64,000 bases of DNA from Lota lota (GCA_026745465.1 JACYXH010000209.1:122501-186500), one strand, 5' to 3'; positions 8,616 through 20,965 are shown, numbered from the stretch's first letter. Notes: a model not told the origin generated them from the sequence alone. Numbers and translations: made by a program.

Positions 8616-10106
8616 CTTCACACAAAATAAACGCAATAGGTTAGGAACTGGGTTTATAAGGACTTACCTCTTTTACTTTTAACATAATGAAGGAATTGTG
8701 TTGACATTTTTTACTAGAAATGTTTTATTAATTTAACATATATATTCTAATCAATACATCAGACCATTATGTTTATTCAATATTGGGTGTAAAATGTACG
8801 TTTTGTATGTTAATTACTTTTTATTGTAGTATTGTGTAAATTGTGTATTGCATTGTAATATATGGATGTATCAGTACATCTACAGAGGTGTATTATTAGA
8901 AGTTATATTCCAATATAATATATATTGTCTTTTGAGGAGAAGTGCGCACGGGGGCGTCAGTTGCGTGCTGCTTCACTTCACGTGCGCACTCAATGAATCG
9001 TTTCTTCCTCACAGGCGTTATTATTGCTCTCTCCATCAGAGAACTACTGAGCGCGAGTGCAGTTGGTGTTTACAATAATGATTTGTGTGCATGGATGTGT
9101 TAGTTGTGTGAGCACACAAAGTCATTTTTGCTCAAGACTTTAGTCAGTGAAATGATAAATAAACGTATGATAAACCATTAACGTTGCACAACTGTACGGC
9201 TCGGTGTCGCAACACGATAGACTGTTCGCTCTTAACGTGAGCAAAACAAAGTCCCGGTACCGTTATAGGGAGAGGAGACGACGGATGAAGAAACTGGAAT
9301 CCCGGGATGATCTTCGTCAGGGGAACCGCGCGCTACCTGACCCCCTGCTGTGGACTATCCTCGTGCGCTACTCTGATGATTTATATCCCGTTCAGAGGAT
9401 GCTAAGGCGGTTAGCAAACCAAGCTAGCTTTACACGAAACGTCCAAAACATCCCCGACACGAACAGAAACACGAATAAAACAATCCCCAAATCCACTCTC
9501 TCCCGTCCTCATTTAACCGTCAAACAACTAATAAGTAAAAGTTTAAATATAATTTAGCTGGGCGATCTCTACAGAGAATAAAGTACTCTCCTCCTTTGTC
9601 CTCGTCTCTTCCCTCTCTCTCCTTTTTCCCGCTCGCTCGTGACCTCTCATCCTTCCCCAAATGACCTGGAAGTCTCTATATCAACCCTTCCTATTGGTTA
9701 AACCCAAAGAGTGTCCATATAACCAAATGTACTGAACAAGGTTAACATGTTTTAAAATAGTGAGTTAACTTTTATTAATAATAAATGTATAATTATTAAT
9801 GTATCCTACATTTCAACAATAACTTATTTATACTTATAGGTATGTATTTGAATTCAGCTGAATTTAACTATTATAAACTATTATTATTAAGTATTGGCTT
9901 TCCTCATTTATTATTTCATAATAAATTATGAGTTTGTCTCTTCACCCTGGTTACACAATATAACAAAATTGTTCTGTAGGCTATTCATATTTGTTAATTA
10001 GTTGAACTAATATTTACTAAATCATTAGATCTATTAATGTTAATTGTGTATTGGGTGTAAAACGTTAAAAGGTTATTCTCAATTGTACTTCTATATTCTA
10101 GTAGTA
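8616..10106 (-). other. Intron after the NACHT exon; no gene seen
   Basis: AT-rich. A diverged unit of the 92-bp minisatellite lies near 8800-8935. A more GC-rich island at 8940-9560 has a plus-strand 117-codon frame (9204-9557) rich in R and K, with no domain recognised. The island may be an unidentified mobile element. Nothing else supported. Confidence 0.4.
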
Positions 10107-10612
10107 TGTATATTGTGTTGTGTGTATTTTTATACATGTTATGAGCGAAGCTACAGAGATGTTTTGTATATTTTAATATAACTTATATTTTAGTATTAGG
10201 TATATTGAGTTGTGTGTATTGTAATACATGTTATTAGTGAACCGACAGATATGTTTTGTGTGTTATTATAACTTTAAAATTCTAGTATTAGGTATATTAT
10301 ATTGTGTGTATTGTAATACATGTCATTAGTACAGCTACAGAGATGTTTTGTATGTTATTATAACTTTTATATTCTAGTATAATGTATATTGTGTTGTGTG
10401 TATTGTAATACATGTTATTAGTACACCTACAGAAATGTTTTGTAAGTTATTATAACTTTTATATTCTAGTATAATGTATATTGTGTTGTGTGTATTGTAA
10501 TACATGTTATTAGTACACCTACAGAAATGTTTTGTATGTTATTATAACTTTTATATTCTAGTATTATGTATATTGTGTTGTGTATTGTAATACATGTCAT
10601 TAGTGCACCTAC
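10107..10612 (-). repeat. 92-bp minisatellite containing the NACHT exon's splice donor
   Basis: About 5.5 copies with start points near 10107, 10200, 10292, 10384, 10476 and 10568. Each carries a version of minus-strand ACATCTCTGTAGGTGTACTA. The last 20 bp or so of the NACHT exon and its GTAGGT donor are the same sequence. The array therefore repeats the exon end and several donor-like sites immediately downstream of the real one. Confidence 0.88.
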
Positions 10613-12180
10613 AGAGATGTTTTGGAGGCTTTGACCACTGGCAGCAGCCTCAGAAAACCCCTCTCTGAAGCAGAGTACTTCTTCAGGTCAAACACATCCA
10701 GCTCCTCTTCTGATGACAGTAAGATGAAGACCAGAGCTGACCACTGAGCAGGGGAGAGATATTTTCTGGAGAGACTTCCTGATGTCAGGTACTGTTGGAT
10801 CTCCTCCACTAGAGAACGGTCATTCAGCTCATTCAGACAGTGGAACAGATTGATGCTTCTCTCTGGAGAGAGATCTCCATTTATCTTCTTCTTGATGTAA
10901 GACACTGTTTTCTCATTGGTCCATAAGCTACTTACTGTCTTTTTCAGCAGTCCCCGTAGGAGAATCTGATTGGTCTCCAGAGAGAGACCCAGGAGGAAGC
11001 GGAGGAACAAATCCAGGTGTCCATTCTCACTCCGTAAGGCCTTGTCCACAGCACTCTGGTAGAGTTTGGGTTTCTTCCTAAACAGAATAGACAACCATGA
11101 TTGTGATTGACCTGAGAGCAGATTGACACCAGTGTTGATGAAGGAGAGAAAGACATAAAGGGCAGCCAGAAACTCTTGGATGCTCAGATGGACAAAGCAG
11201 AACACCGTGTCCTGGTACAGCCCACACTCCTCTTTAAAGATCTGGGTGAACACTCCTGTGTACTCTGAGGCTGCTCTGATATCAATGCCACACTCTGCCA
11301 GATCTGCCTTGTAGGAGATCAGGTTGCCTTTCTTCAGCTGGTTAAAAGCTAGTTTTCCCAGAGAAACAATGATCTCTCTGCTCTCTGAACTCCAGTGTGG
11401 ATCTGTTTCAGCTCTCCCATGATACTTCCTGTCCCCCTGTATGGACTGAACCCTCAGGAAGTGGATGTACATCTGAGTCACAGTCTTGGGCATCTCTTCT
11501 CCTGTCTGGGATGTTTTGAAGAAGTCCTCCAGAACTGTAGCAGTGATCCAACAGAAGACTGGGATGTGACACATGATATGGAGGCTTCGTGATGTCTTGA
11601 CATGGGAGATGATTGTGCTGGCCAGCGTCTCCTCTCTGAATCTCTTCCTGAAGTATTCCTCCTTCTGTGGGTCTGTGAACCCTCTCACCTCTGTCACCAT
11701 GTCAACATACTCAGCAGGGATCTGATTGGCTGCCGCAGGACGTGTGGTTATCCAGATGCGAGCAGAGGGAAGCAGGTCGCCCCTGATGAGGTTTGTCAGC
11801 AGCACGTCCACCGAGGTGGACTCTGTGACATCAGTCCTGCATCAGTCCACTAGGCAGGACTTCACAGCCTTCAGCTGGGTCCCAGTACAGACGTCACAGG
11901 AAACTTCTCCTGGTTCAACACAAGGCTGCTCTTTGACTCGTACATAACTTCTAAACTGTTTAACCATCTCTGATATGAAGGTATTGACCTGTAAATCAGG
12001 TCTTGTCTGGAACAGATTGTTGCAAACAGGACATTTGTACTGGACTCTAACATACCAGAACGTTGTAATACAGGTTCTACAGAAGTTGTGTCCACATGGT
12101 GTGGAAACTGGGCTGTTGAACACATCCAGACAGATGAAACATGAAAAGTTCTCTTCACACCAGGAAGTAGCAGAGGCCAT
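10613..12180 (-). pseudogene. RING/B-box1-NACHT chimeric exon with one in-frame TGA
   Basis: From ATG at 12180 the frame encodes a TRIM N-terminus: C3HC4 RING (CFICLDVF...CGHNFCRTC...CPVC) and the first half of B-box1 (CDVCTG...SCLV). After V-D it meets TGA (11842-11844). The same frame then continues as the second half of a fish NLRC NACHT domain: TDVTESTSVDVLLTNLIRG, WITTRPAAANQIP, MVTEVRGFTDPQKEEYFRKR, SLHIMCHIPVFCW, CFVHLSIQEFLAALYVF, and LSPAQWSALVFILLSSEEEL. Walker A and B and the FISNA region are absent. The exon ends in phase 2 at donor GTAGGT. Apart from the TGA, about 1.5 kb is open, which suggests a young fusion. Alternatives: two neighbouring pseudogene fragments, or an NLR-like protein started at the Met at 11811. 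The TRIM part would contribute ubiquitin-ligase activity. Confidence 0.75.
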
Positions 12181-13466
<1,286 letters not shown>

Positions 13467-13609
13467 CACCTCCTAACTATTCCAGGAGTATCAAAGAGAG
13501 AGGTGGGCGATCTCGTGACAACTGAAAAAAGAGTTAAATGAAACGTTACGAAACAAAACCTAAACTCTCCGAGGTCTTTGTATGACAAGGAGAACCACTG
13601 TATTCTAAC

Positions 13610-14045
13610 ATCTGGCCCAATGTAGGACTAGTAGTTCACACACACATACACACACACACAAACACAAACACAAAAATACACACACACATCCTAAATAACT
13701 GAATAATATCTTACTCCCACTCTCTCCCTCTGTCTCCTTCCCTCTCCTCTCTCTTTCTCTCTCTCCTCCTCTCTCTCTGCCCCCCTCTCTCTCCCACCTT
13801 CTCTCTCTCTCTCCATCCCACTCTCTGTCTCGCTCTATCCTCCCCTCTCTCCTTCTCCCTCCCCTCTCTATCCCTCTCCCTCTCTCTCCCTCTCCCTCCC
13901 TCTATCCTCCCCTCTCTCTCCCTCTCCCTCCCTCTATCTTCCCCTCTCCCTCCCTCCCTCTGTCTCGCGCTATCCTCCCCCCTCTCTCCCTTTCTCTCTC
14001 TCTCCCTCCCTCTCTCTCACTCCATCCTCCCCTCTCTCTCCCTCT
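13610..14045 (+). repeat. CA-rich then CT-rich low complexity
   Basis: CA-rich to about 13690, then some 330 bp of (CT)/(CCCTCT) pyrimidine tract. All open frames here are compositional. Confidence 0.9.
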
Positions 14046-14265
14046 TTTTTGACACACCGTCCGTTGTAAATGTCCTGGATGGAGAGCAGCTCACATCCAC
14101 TAGTGCGCTGGGCTGACCGATCCTCTGCAGTGCTTTGAGGTTGAGGGCAGAGCAGTTCCCAGGCCAGGCACTGATGCATCCTGGCAGAAGGCTCTCTGTA
14201 GTAAAGACCCCTATTTTCATATTTTCGATATTGCTATAACATTTAAAATCACTGTAGAATTGCAA
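14046..14265 (-). mobile_element. LINE reverse-transcriptase C-terminal scrap
   Basis: In two frames the minus strand gives CISAWPGNCSALNLKALQRI and GCELLSIQDIYNGRCVKK. These resemble the C-terminal region after the RT domain of a common fish non-LTR element (usual form ..TVWYGNC...KALQR...LPSIQDIYNTRC..K). It is frameshifted and truncated. The family is from memory. Confidence 0.65.
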
Positions 14266-14505
14266 AAGTTTGTAGTTGATGAACCAGTAAATGACTTAAT
14301 CTCCACCATACAACCCAACATGTATTACACCTTACACAAAGGTCACAGTGACTACATGTAAAGATTCTCCCTGTGTGTGTGAGTACCGTGACTTTGTCTT
14401 GTCAGCTCTCCTCTCCTCTTCATTCTCTCTTCTCTTCGTCCTCTCTTACCTCTGCTCTCCTTTCTAGCTCATCTAGGATTGTGTTAATTATTGTCGTACA
14501 TACAC
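14266..14505 (+). repeat. Left copy of an inverted duplication (partner 28485-28800)
   Basis: Contains CATACAACCCAACATGTATT, CAAAGGTCACAGTGACTACA and GTGTTAATTATTGTCGT. The reverse complement of 28485-28800 has the same order with a few indels. Non-coding. Confidence 0.75.
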
Positions 14506-14569
14506 ATAACATGTGTTCACATGTCAAAGGTAAACATATCTAGATTTGTGAATGTAAAATAGATTTTGT

Positions 14570-14630
14570 ACAACTGAACTCCCACTCCAGCGGGAGCAGA
14601 GTCCTCCCTCAGGAGTGGGAGTTCAGTTGT
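14570..14630. other. Perfect 19-bp hairpin with an inner 5-bp stem
   Basis: Arm 14570-14588 (ACAACTGAACTCCCACTCC) is exactly reverse-complementary to 14612-14630. The 23-nt spacer holds a second pairing, GGGAG with CTCCC, around a 7-nt loop. The predicted 61-nt foldback is long and clean enough to notice. It sits at the head of the 45-bp minisatellite and may belong to a tRNA-derived SINE-like unit. Confidence 0.85.
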
Positions 14631-15150
14631 GGTGAATGACCATTGTACTGGGTTTGATCCCCAATGTCCGCAGCCTAACCTGTAGCATCCTATAGAGCAA
14701 GATGCCCCCTAACCCCTACCTGCTCCTTAATCACATGTATCTGTATACACTGTCTAACCCCTACCTGCTCCTTAATCACATGTATATGTGTTCACTGTCT
14801 AACCCCATACCTGCTCCTTAATCACATGTATCTGTGTACACTGTCTAACCCCTACCTGCTCCTTAATCACATGTATCTGTATACACTGTCTAACCCCTAC
14901 CTGCTCCTTAATCACATGTATCTGTATACACTGTCTAACCCCTACCTGCTCCTTAATCACATGTATCTGTGTTCACTGTCTAACCCCTACCTGCTCCTTA
15001 ATTACATGTATCTGTGTTCACTGTCCAACCCCTACCTGCTCCTTAATCACATGTATGTGTTCACTGTCTAACCCCTACATGCTCCTTAATCACATGTCTC
15101 TGTATACACTGTCTAACCCCTACCTTCTCCTTAATCACATGTATATGTAC
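14631..15150 (+). repeat. 45-bp minisatellite from a SINE-like tail
   Basis: Opens with a B-box-like GGGTTTGATCCCCAATGTC and CCTAACCTGTAGC. About ten tandem copies of a unit of about 45 bp follow (CTAACCCCTACCTGCTCCTT, AATCACATGTATCTGTATAC, ACTGT). The unit resembles the 3' tail of common teleost SINEs, so tandem growth of a SINE tail is likely. The 81-aa frame at 14826-15071 is the repeat. Confidence 0.88.
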
Positions 15151-15744
15151 CAAGTGAACAGACGATAGAGACCAAACAGATACAAAATCCACTAAATGAA
15201 AACAAGACATATTGAAAAGTTAATTCAAGGTAGGTTTGTTAAAACGTATTAACCCTTTCACCAGTGATTGAATGACTCAGTTACAGGATTGGAGACACTG
15301 GTTGTCACTACACTTGTGATGACATTTAAACACAAGTGTAGGACGTTGGAGTTTAGCTTCAGGTGGGGTTGATATTATCTAACTAGGATGCTTGAGTTAG
15401 GTTGATATTATAATTCAATCTAACTATGTTTGGGTGGGGTAAAAATGATAACACAATCAAACAATTCTCGCCAACACCACCTTGAATTGAATAGATCATT
15501 CAACAGACACATCTTCTTTACTATGAGCAAAACAGTGAAATGCCTTGGTTTAGATGTGGTTCAGTCCAGCATGAACCAAGTCATAAACACTCCCGTTTAA
15601 AAGCATAGGTTGTGTAGGACATGGCGGAGGTAGCAGCCTGTTTGTTTCTCAACACAGTCCTGTTCCTCTCACCGTCTCCAAAGTGGTACAGTCCATTCAC
15701 AGACCTAGAAGTATGGCTCTCTGTTGTTTGGATCATTCATCCCA
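15151..15744. other. No feature recognised
   Basis: Unique-looking AT-rich sequence without a convincing frame, splice pair or repeat. Confidence 0.4.
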
Positions 15745-16387
15745 TGTAGCAGTTGGCGCTACAAGCCAATGATTGCACTGCGCTTCGTGAATGTTGCTTT
15801 TGATAACGTGACGCTTTGCTGTTGGAAGTTTCCTTTTGGATCCTGTCATGGAAAACGACTCAAGGCCCCATTCCGAGGTCAGCACGCTTAAACTAATTCG
15901 TTTTGATGCGCACACTATAGTGTCCTATCTGTCTTTTCAACTATCTACCTCCCCACAGCTGTCTGTTTCTCCTGTATTCCTGCATTGTGCTCTGTTCTCA
16001 TGTGAGAAACTCCTGAGCAAGCTCCTATTCCAAAACAATGTATCTGTTCTTGACTGCATATCCTCTTCTCAATGTCTGTGTCTGGCCTTGACTGTTTATC
16101 CTCTCCCAAAACCAGGTGTCCGGCTTTAACTGTGCATCGAACCCGTTATAGATAGTCAAATGGCGCCATCTAGTGTCATTTCTGAGATGTTGCTTGCTCC
16201 ACTCAATAAAAACTGGCTTCCCTCCTCTATTCAGGGTTACGCTTTTTCTCCACAACTCTGCTCTGCGTGGAGTTGCCTTTGAAACTGTGTCTTTTATGTG
16301 CTGCAGCGTATGAAATAAACCAACTACGGATATCCATTAGTGTTAGTCTTTAATTCGAGCCAGCCACGAGTTATCTTATTTGCTACA
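15745..16387 (+). mobile_element. Candidate solo LTR
   Basis: 643 bp beginning TGTAGCA and ending TGCTACA, a 7-bp terminal inverted repeat with the TG...CA ends of LTRs. AATAAA motifs occur near 16205 and 16312. No target-site duplication is visible and no internal retroelement genes adjoin. It may be a decayed solo LTR or chance. The frame at 15836-16129 has no recognised domain. Confidence 0.35.
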
Positions 16388-17089
16388 ACAAGAGTCACTT
16401 ACATATACACAATAAACAGAAAGACTAAAATAATAGTAGTACCAAACATTACAGATCATAAACAGGTTTCTTTGACCTCTGAAAATATTAGTGAACATAT
16501 TATTAAATCTGCTTTAAATCGGGTTCTATGTTAGGATTATCAAAATAAAACCCGTGACCAGAGCCCTTTAGTATGAAAGTGTTGTTCTTCTAATAAAGTA
16601 CTCTTTATCCAAAATATTGTAGTGTAGTGTCATGGTCAACCCGTGGTTGATACGTGATCAACCAAAGTTGCACGTATTTCATTAAAAATATTAGCTTGTC
16701 TCCCTCTTCCTCATCCACCTTGTACACATAAACCTCCTAATCCTCTTTCCCCCCCCTACCCTCCACTTCCTCCCTCCTCCTCTCTTCTCCAATTCCTTCC
16801 CCCTCCTCCTCCTTCTCCTCCTCCTCCTCCCTTCTCTTCTTCCAACTCCTTCCCCCTTCTCCTCCTCCTCCTCCTCCTCCCTTCTCCACCTCCTCCCCCC
16901 TTCTCCTCATCCTCCACCTCTTCGCTCTTCTGCTCCTGCACCTCCTCCTCCCCCTCCTTCTCCTCTACTTCCTCCCTTCTCTTCCTGCACCTCCTTCTCC
17001 TCCTCCTCTTTTTTCAGAAAGTCTTTGTTGTTGACACATGATTTTCAAGTTTTTACTATTCATGCATCATTTCAGTTTTAACTAACAAA

Positions 17090-18070
17090 GCGCGTGAGTT
17101 GGTGTTCAACGGATTTAGAAAAGAAAAGAATGTGGTGGTTGACAGGAAAATAACATTTCCTGAATTATATGTGGAAAAGAATGGGAAACATATTGAAATG
17201 TGTAAATTAAAAACAAAATACTTTTATAATAATCTGGTGGGTAAAGAATTCAAAACGCCTGCTTCTGAGAAGGTGTAGGAAAGGGTTTTTTTGTGGGCAT
17301 TAATGTAAACAACATATGGAAGAATTTAAAAGTAAAATACAATAATCTGGAATGAGAAGACTGATTACAAATTAAGACACGATAGAATATTCACAAGAGT
17401 TGTTTTGCACCAAATAAATAGTGGGATTAAAAGGGAATGTGACATGTGTGAAACAGAACCAGAAAACTTCATGCATTTATTCATTAAGTGTAAGTTCTTA
17501 CAGAAGCTCTATAACAAAACATTCACTGGAAACTGGATGTAAAGGAGTGGATGAAGTGCAAAGAAAACATGTTATTCGGACTGTGTAAAAAAGAGGGAAA
17601 TGTAAATATTAATTTGTTGAATTACATGTTGAGCTATGCAAGATATGCAGTGTGGATAAGGAGGAACATGGCATATTATGAAGGAAGAAAAGTGGATGAA
17701 TGGGTTTTGTTCGAAGCAAAGATTAGGAAAGAGGTGGAAATGTTAAAAAACCACTTAGGAAGAGACACTTTTAAAGAATGTTTTATGGATGGTTCCAGCT
17801 TTATTAGTGAGACAGATGATAGGAAAATGCAGATGCATTTTTAAAGAATGTTTCATTATGTGTATTTATGTTTATTTCTTATTTTTATTTTTTTATGTTT
17901 ATGTTGTTTTGTGGAGGATGTTTGTTTTTATAGCTTATGAGTTATGTTGTGTATGATGTGCATGGTGAGCAGGATTATTTTGGGTGTGTATGTGATTGTT
18001 GCATGTTATTATTTATACCAGAATGATAATGTAAATATAAATTGATATTTTTGATAATAAAAAAAAAAAC
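17090..18070 (+). mobile_element. Non-LTR retrotransposon (L1/Tx1-like) 3' end, copy 1
   Basis: Broken frames contain the C-terminal zinc knuckle CDMCETEPENFMHLFIKC (C-x2-C-x8-H-x4-C) typical of L1-type ORF2 ends. A 97-codon tail frame (17551-17844) ends ...DRKMQMHF, then comes a T-rich 3' UTR finishing in GATAATAAAAAAAAAAC. Stops interrupt the frame near 17277. The element is 5'-truncated. The join to the following GC-rich block is the same in three blocks, so it moved by segmental duplication. Confidence 0.8.
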
Positions 18071-18309
18071 AAAGAACGGAGAAAACGATGACGGACAAAC
18101 GGAGTGAAGGAACGGAGAGAAGCATCAAGACGGACAGAGAAACGGTGAACGAGATCGGAACGAACGACGACAACATAACGCACACGCACGGTGAGAGTAG
18201 AGGAAACGGTGAGGCTGTGTATGGTTCGTTCGTATCGTTTTTTCCGGAGTACTCCAAACTCGGACCGGAAGTGTCCTACCGAGGAGGCGGGCCCGAGCCT
18301 GGAGCTCTG

Positions 18310-18316
18310 TATAAAG
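18310..18316 (+). promoter_or_regulatory. TATA box of the 91-nt first exon, copy A
   Basis: TATAAAG, 53 bp upstream of an ATG, in a GC-rich, CpG-containing context. It is kept in copies C and D and changed to CATAAAG in copy B (21216). Confidence 0.5.
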
Positions 18317-18368
18317 AGCCTTCTCTCTTGTTCAGGAAACGGAAGTTTACGGAAATTCAACCGACGAC

Positions 18369-18459
18369 ATGACGAAGAGACGACGTGAACGCGTTTGCCT
18401 CTCCGGAGACGAAGAACAATACGTTTTAAAGCAGAGAGCCGGGACAGAAACATTCCAAG
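18369..18459 (+). CDS. Candidate short first coding exon, copy A
   Basis: ATG to donor AAG|GTGGGT, 91 nt, encoding MTKRRRERVCLSGDEEQYVL followed by KQRAGTETFQ. Present four times in the window with only a few substitutions and no frameshift. The LSGDEEQ...K.RAG pattern recalls the short N-terminal peptide of fish NLRC proteins, so it may be the first exon of an NLR that has lost its body. The function is inferred, and no downstream exon was identified. Confidence 0.45.
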
Positions 18460-18494
18460 GTGGGTCCAACACATTGAACCTCTAATCCTCATCG

Positions 18495-18896
18495 TTGCCG
18501 TCCTGTCTGCAGTGCGCCATGTTGTACTGTAGCGTTAGCCCCACACGGGTCGCCTGCGCTCCGTGTGAACACGTGATGTTGATGCTTAGCGAAACCAACC
18601 TTCACGTGCTCTATTGTGTCGCCACGTCGGATTCCACCAGCGCGTGCTCGGTGCTCGGCGTCCTGTTTGGAGCGTGGCGCCACACGCGGGGCCGCGCTCT
18701 GTGCGCTTTGGTTGAACCCGACCAGGCGAGTCCAACACGGGACTTTAACAAAGTTAGTTTGGTGTTAAACCATCAGGGCGTTCTTCACGAGGAGGACGCA
18801 GGCGTGAGTAGGGATGGGTCCCGAAACCGGGTATTAACCGGGGGCCCTGGGGGTGCCCCCGGGATACTATTACACACCGTAGTATGTAAAGTGTAA
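18495..18896 (+). other. 133-codon ORF repeated in three blocks (unknown)
   Basis: Begins MPSCLQCAMLYCSVSPTR. Equivalents lie at 21409-21810 (plus, 133 codons) and 47631-48017 (minus, 128 codons), with an opposite-strand 64-codon frame in four copies. No domain recognised. The segment GGGATGGGTCCCGAAACCGG near 18810 resembles hAT-type transposon ends. Openness may simply reflect recent duplication and high GC. Confidence 0.25.
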
Positions 18897-19253
18897 TCTA
18901 ATCTAAGTATCGATTAGCTACGACTTACCCGGCGCTGCAAGCGGTATTTGGAAAGGAAATAGATTTACTTCTTGGTGATCGTTCATCCAGGAAAAAAAGC
19001 AGATATTTCTCCAGAAGAACTGTCCAGATAAGGCTTCAGGCCTTTTTGAGGCCCAGCTGCATGCAGACCCCATCCCTGTTGCTCTATATAGTATATAATA
19101 GTTATATATTCAAAACCTGTGTACGGTGTTGCTGCTGAAGAAAGATGTCTTGCTCTTAACTTTTCTTATTCTTAACACACTATTACATGTATACAACATA
19201 TAACGTATAGTTAAAACTGTAATTTAATTTTCATAATTTTTTATTTCTAGGAA

Positions 19254-19262
19254 TGGCGTCCA
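19254..19262 (+). pseudogene. TRIM relic: acceptor, start codon and two codons only
   Basis: TTTCTAGGAATGGCGTCC is the splice acceptor and start (Met-Ala-Ser) of the TRIM family. Homology stops right after it, and an interspersed repeat follows (19263-19470, inverted copy at 43385-43550). The flank shares a deletion (CTTATTCTTAACACA) with the gene at 46222-47269, so this was a copy of that subfamily. Confidence 0.75.
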
Positions 19263-19545
19263 GTTATAAACAATACAGTAAATCTATCATATCAATTCAG
19301 CATTTTCTAGGTTAACCTTATTTTAATACAGTACAGCAAAGTGTGTGAACTGGTAAAACTTTGAGTGTTGTGATTATTGTGTGTGTGTGTGTTCCAATGC
19401 ACAGGTAATGTATTGTCTGCCATTGATGTGTGAGCTGCACTCACAACCCAGGTTCAACCAGGAGTCCTACTGAACATGGATAGAACATTGGTAGAAGGGT
19501 TTCTCCTTTTCCTCATCAGTGCAATTATTAGTTTGGCCGGCTTCT
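19263..19545 (+). repeat. Interspersed repeat that truncated the TRIM relic
   Basis: Contains CAGTTATAAACAATACAGTA and CAGCATTTTCTAGGTTAACC. An inverted copy lies at 43385-43550. The family was not identified. Confidence 0.6.
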
Positions 19546-19974
19546 GTCATGGTCAACCCGTGGTTGATACGTGATCAAACAAAGTTGCACGTATTTCATT
19601 TAAAATATTAGCTTTTCTCCCTCTTCCTCATCCACCTATTACATATAAACCTCCTCCTCCTCCTCCTCCTCCCCCCCTACCCTCCACTTCCTCCCTCCTC
19701 CTCTATTCTCAAATTCCTCCCCCCTCCTCCTCCTCCTCTACCTCCTCCTCCCCCTTCTCCTCATCTTCCACCTCTTCCCCCCTTCTGCTCCTGCACCTCC
19801 TCCTCCCCCTCCTCCTCCTCTACTTCCTCCCCTCTCTTCCTGCACCTCCTTCTCCTCCTCATCCTCCTTTCGCCTCCTCTTCATCCTCCTCCTCTTTTTT
19901 CAGAAATAGTCTTTGTTGTTGACACATGAGCTTCAAGTTTTTACTACTCATGCATCATTTCAGTTTTAACTAAC

Positions 19975-20965
19975 AAAGAGGGTGAGTTGGTGTTCAATGG
20001 ATTTAGAAAAGAAAAGAATGTGGTGGTTGACAGGAAAATAACATTGCCTGAATTATATGTGGAAAAGAATGGGAAACATATTGAAATGTGTAAATTAAAA
20101 ACAAAATACTTTTATAATAATCTGGTGAATAAAGAATTCAAAACGCCTGCTTCTGAGAAGGTGTGGGAAAGGTTTTTTTTGTGGGCATTAATGTAAAAAA
20201 CATATGGAAGAATTTGAAAGTAAAATAAAATAATCTGGAATGAGAAAACTGATTACAAATTAAGACACAATAGAATATTCACGAATTGTTTTGCACCAAA
20301 TAAATAAGGGGATTCAAAGGGAATGTGACATGTGTGAAACAGAACCAGAAAACTTCATGCATTTATTCATTAAGTGTAAGTTCTTACAGAAGTTCTATAA
20401 CAAAATAAAAATCACGGTAAAAACTCACTGGAAACTGGATGTAATGGAGGGGAAGAAGTGAAAAGAAAACATGTTATTCGGACTGTGTAAAAAAGAGGGA
20501 AATGTAAATAGTAATTTGTTGAATTACAAGTTGAGCTATGCAAGATATGCAGTGTGGATAAGGAGGAACATGGCATATTATGAAGGAAGAAAAGTGGATG
20601 AATGGGTTTTGTTCGAAGCAAAGATTAGGAAAGAGGTGGAATTGTTAAAAAACCACCTAGGAAGAGACACTTTTAAAGAATTGTTTATTGATGGTTCCAG
20701 CTTTATTAGTGAGACAGATGATAGGAAAATGCAGATGCATTTTTAAAGAATGTTTCATTATGTGTATTTATGTTTATTGTTTATTTATTTTTTATGTTTA
20801 TGTTGTTATGTGGAGGATGTTTGTTTTTATAGCTTATAAGTTATGTTGTGTATGATGTGTATGGTGAGCAGAATTATTTTGGGTGTGTATGTGATTGTTG
20901 CATGTTATTATTTATACCAGAATGATAATGTAAATATCAATTGATATTTATGATAATAAAAATAA
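19975..20965 (+). mobile_element. Non-LTR retrotransposon 3' end, copy 2
   Basis: Second copy of the 17090-18070 fragment, also with several breaks. Open pieces are 19987-20196 and 20471-20746, and the CDMCETEPENFMHLFIKC knuckle is kept. It ends GATAATAAAAATAAAAG. Confidence 0.8.

Larger units (their letters stand above)
16630..19545 (+). repeat. Segmental duplication, copy 1 (about 2.9 kb)
   Basis: Starts at GTCATGGTCAACCCGTGGTT, which recurs at 19546. Order: CCT-rich tract (16690-17015), LINE 3' end (17090-18070), TATA plus 91-nt exon (18310-18459), ORF region (18495-18896), TRIM 5' flank (18900-19253), TRIM start codon relic, unrelated repeat (19263-19470). Copy 2 has the same order and continues into the intact TRIM at 22479. 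Confidence 0.88.

Noticed and set aside
9204..9557. 117-codon Arg/Lys-rich frame as a possible gene
   Set aside because: Lies inside the NLR intron on the opposite strand, with no domain, no splice support and no duplicate.
11842..11844. TGA between RING and NACHT read as selenocysteine or programmed readthrough
   Set aside because: No readthrough context (next base T, no CTAG motif), no SECIS seen, and neither family uses selenocysteine. Treated as a fusion-associated stop.
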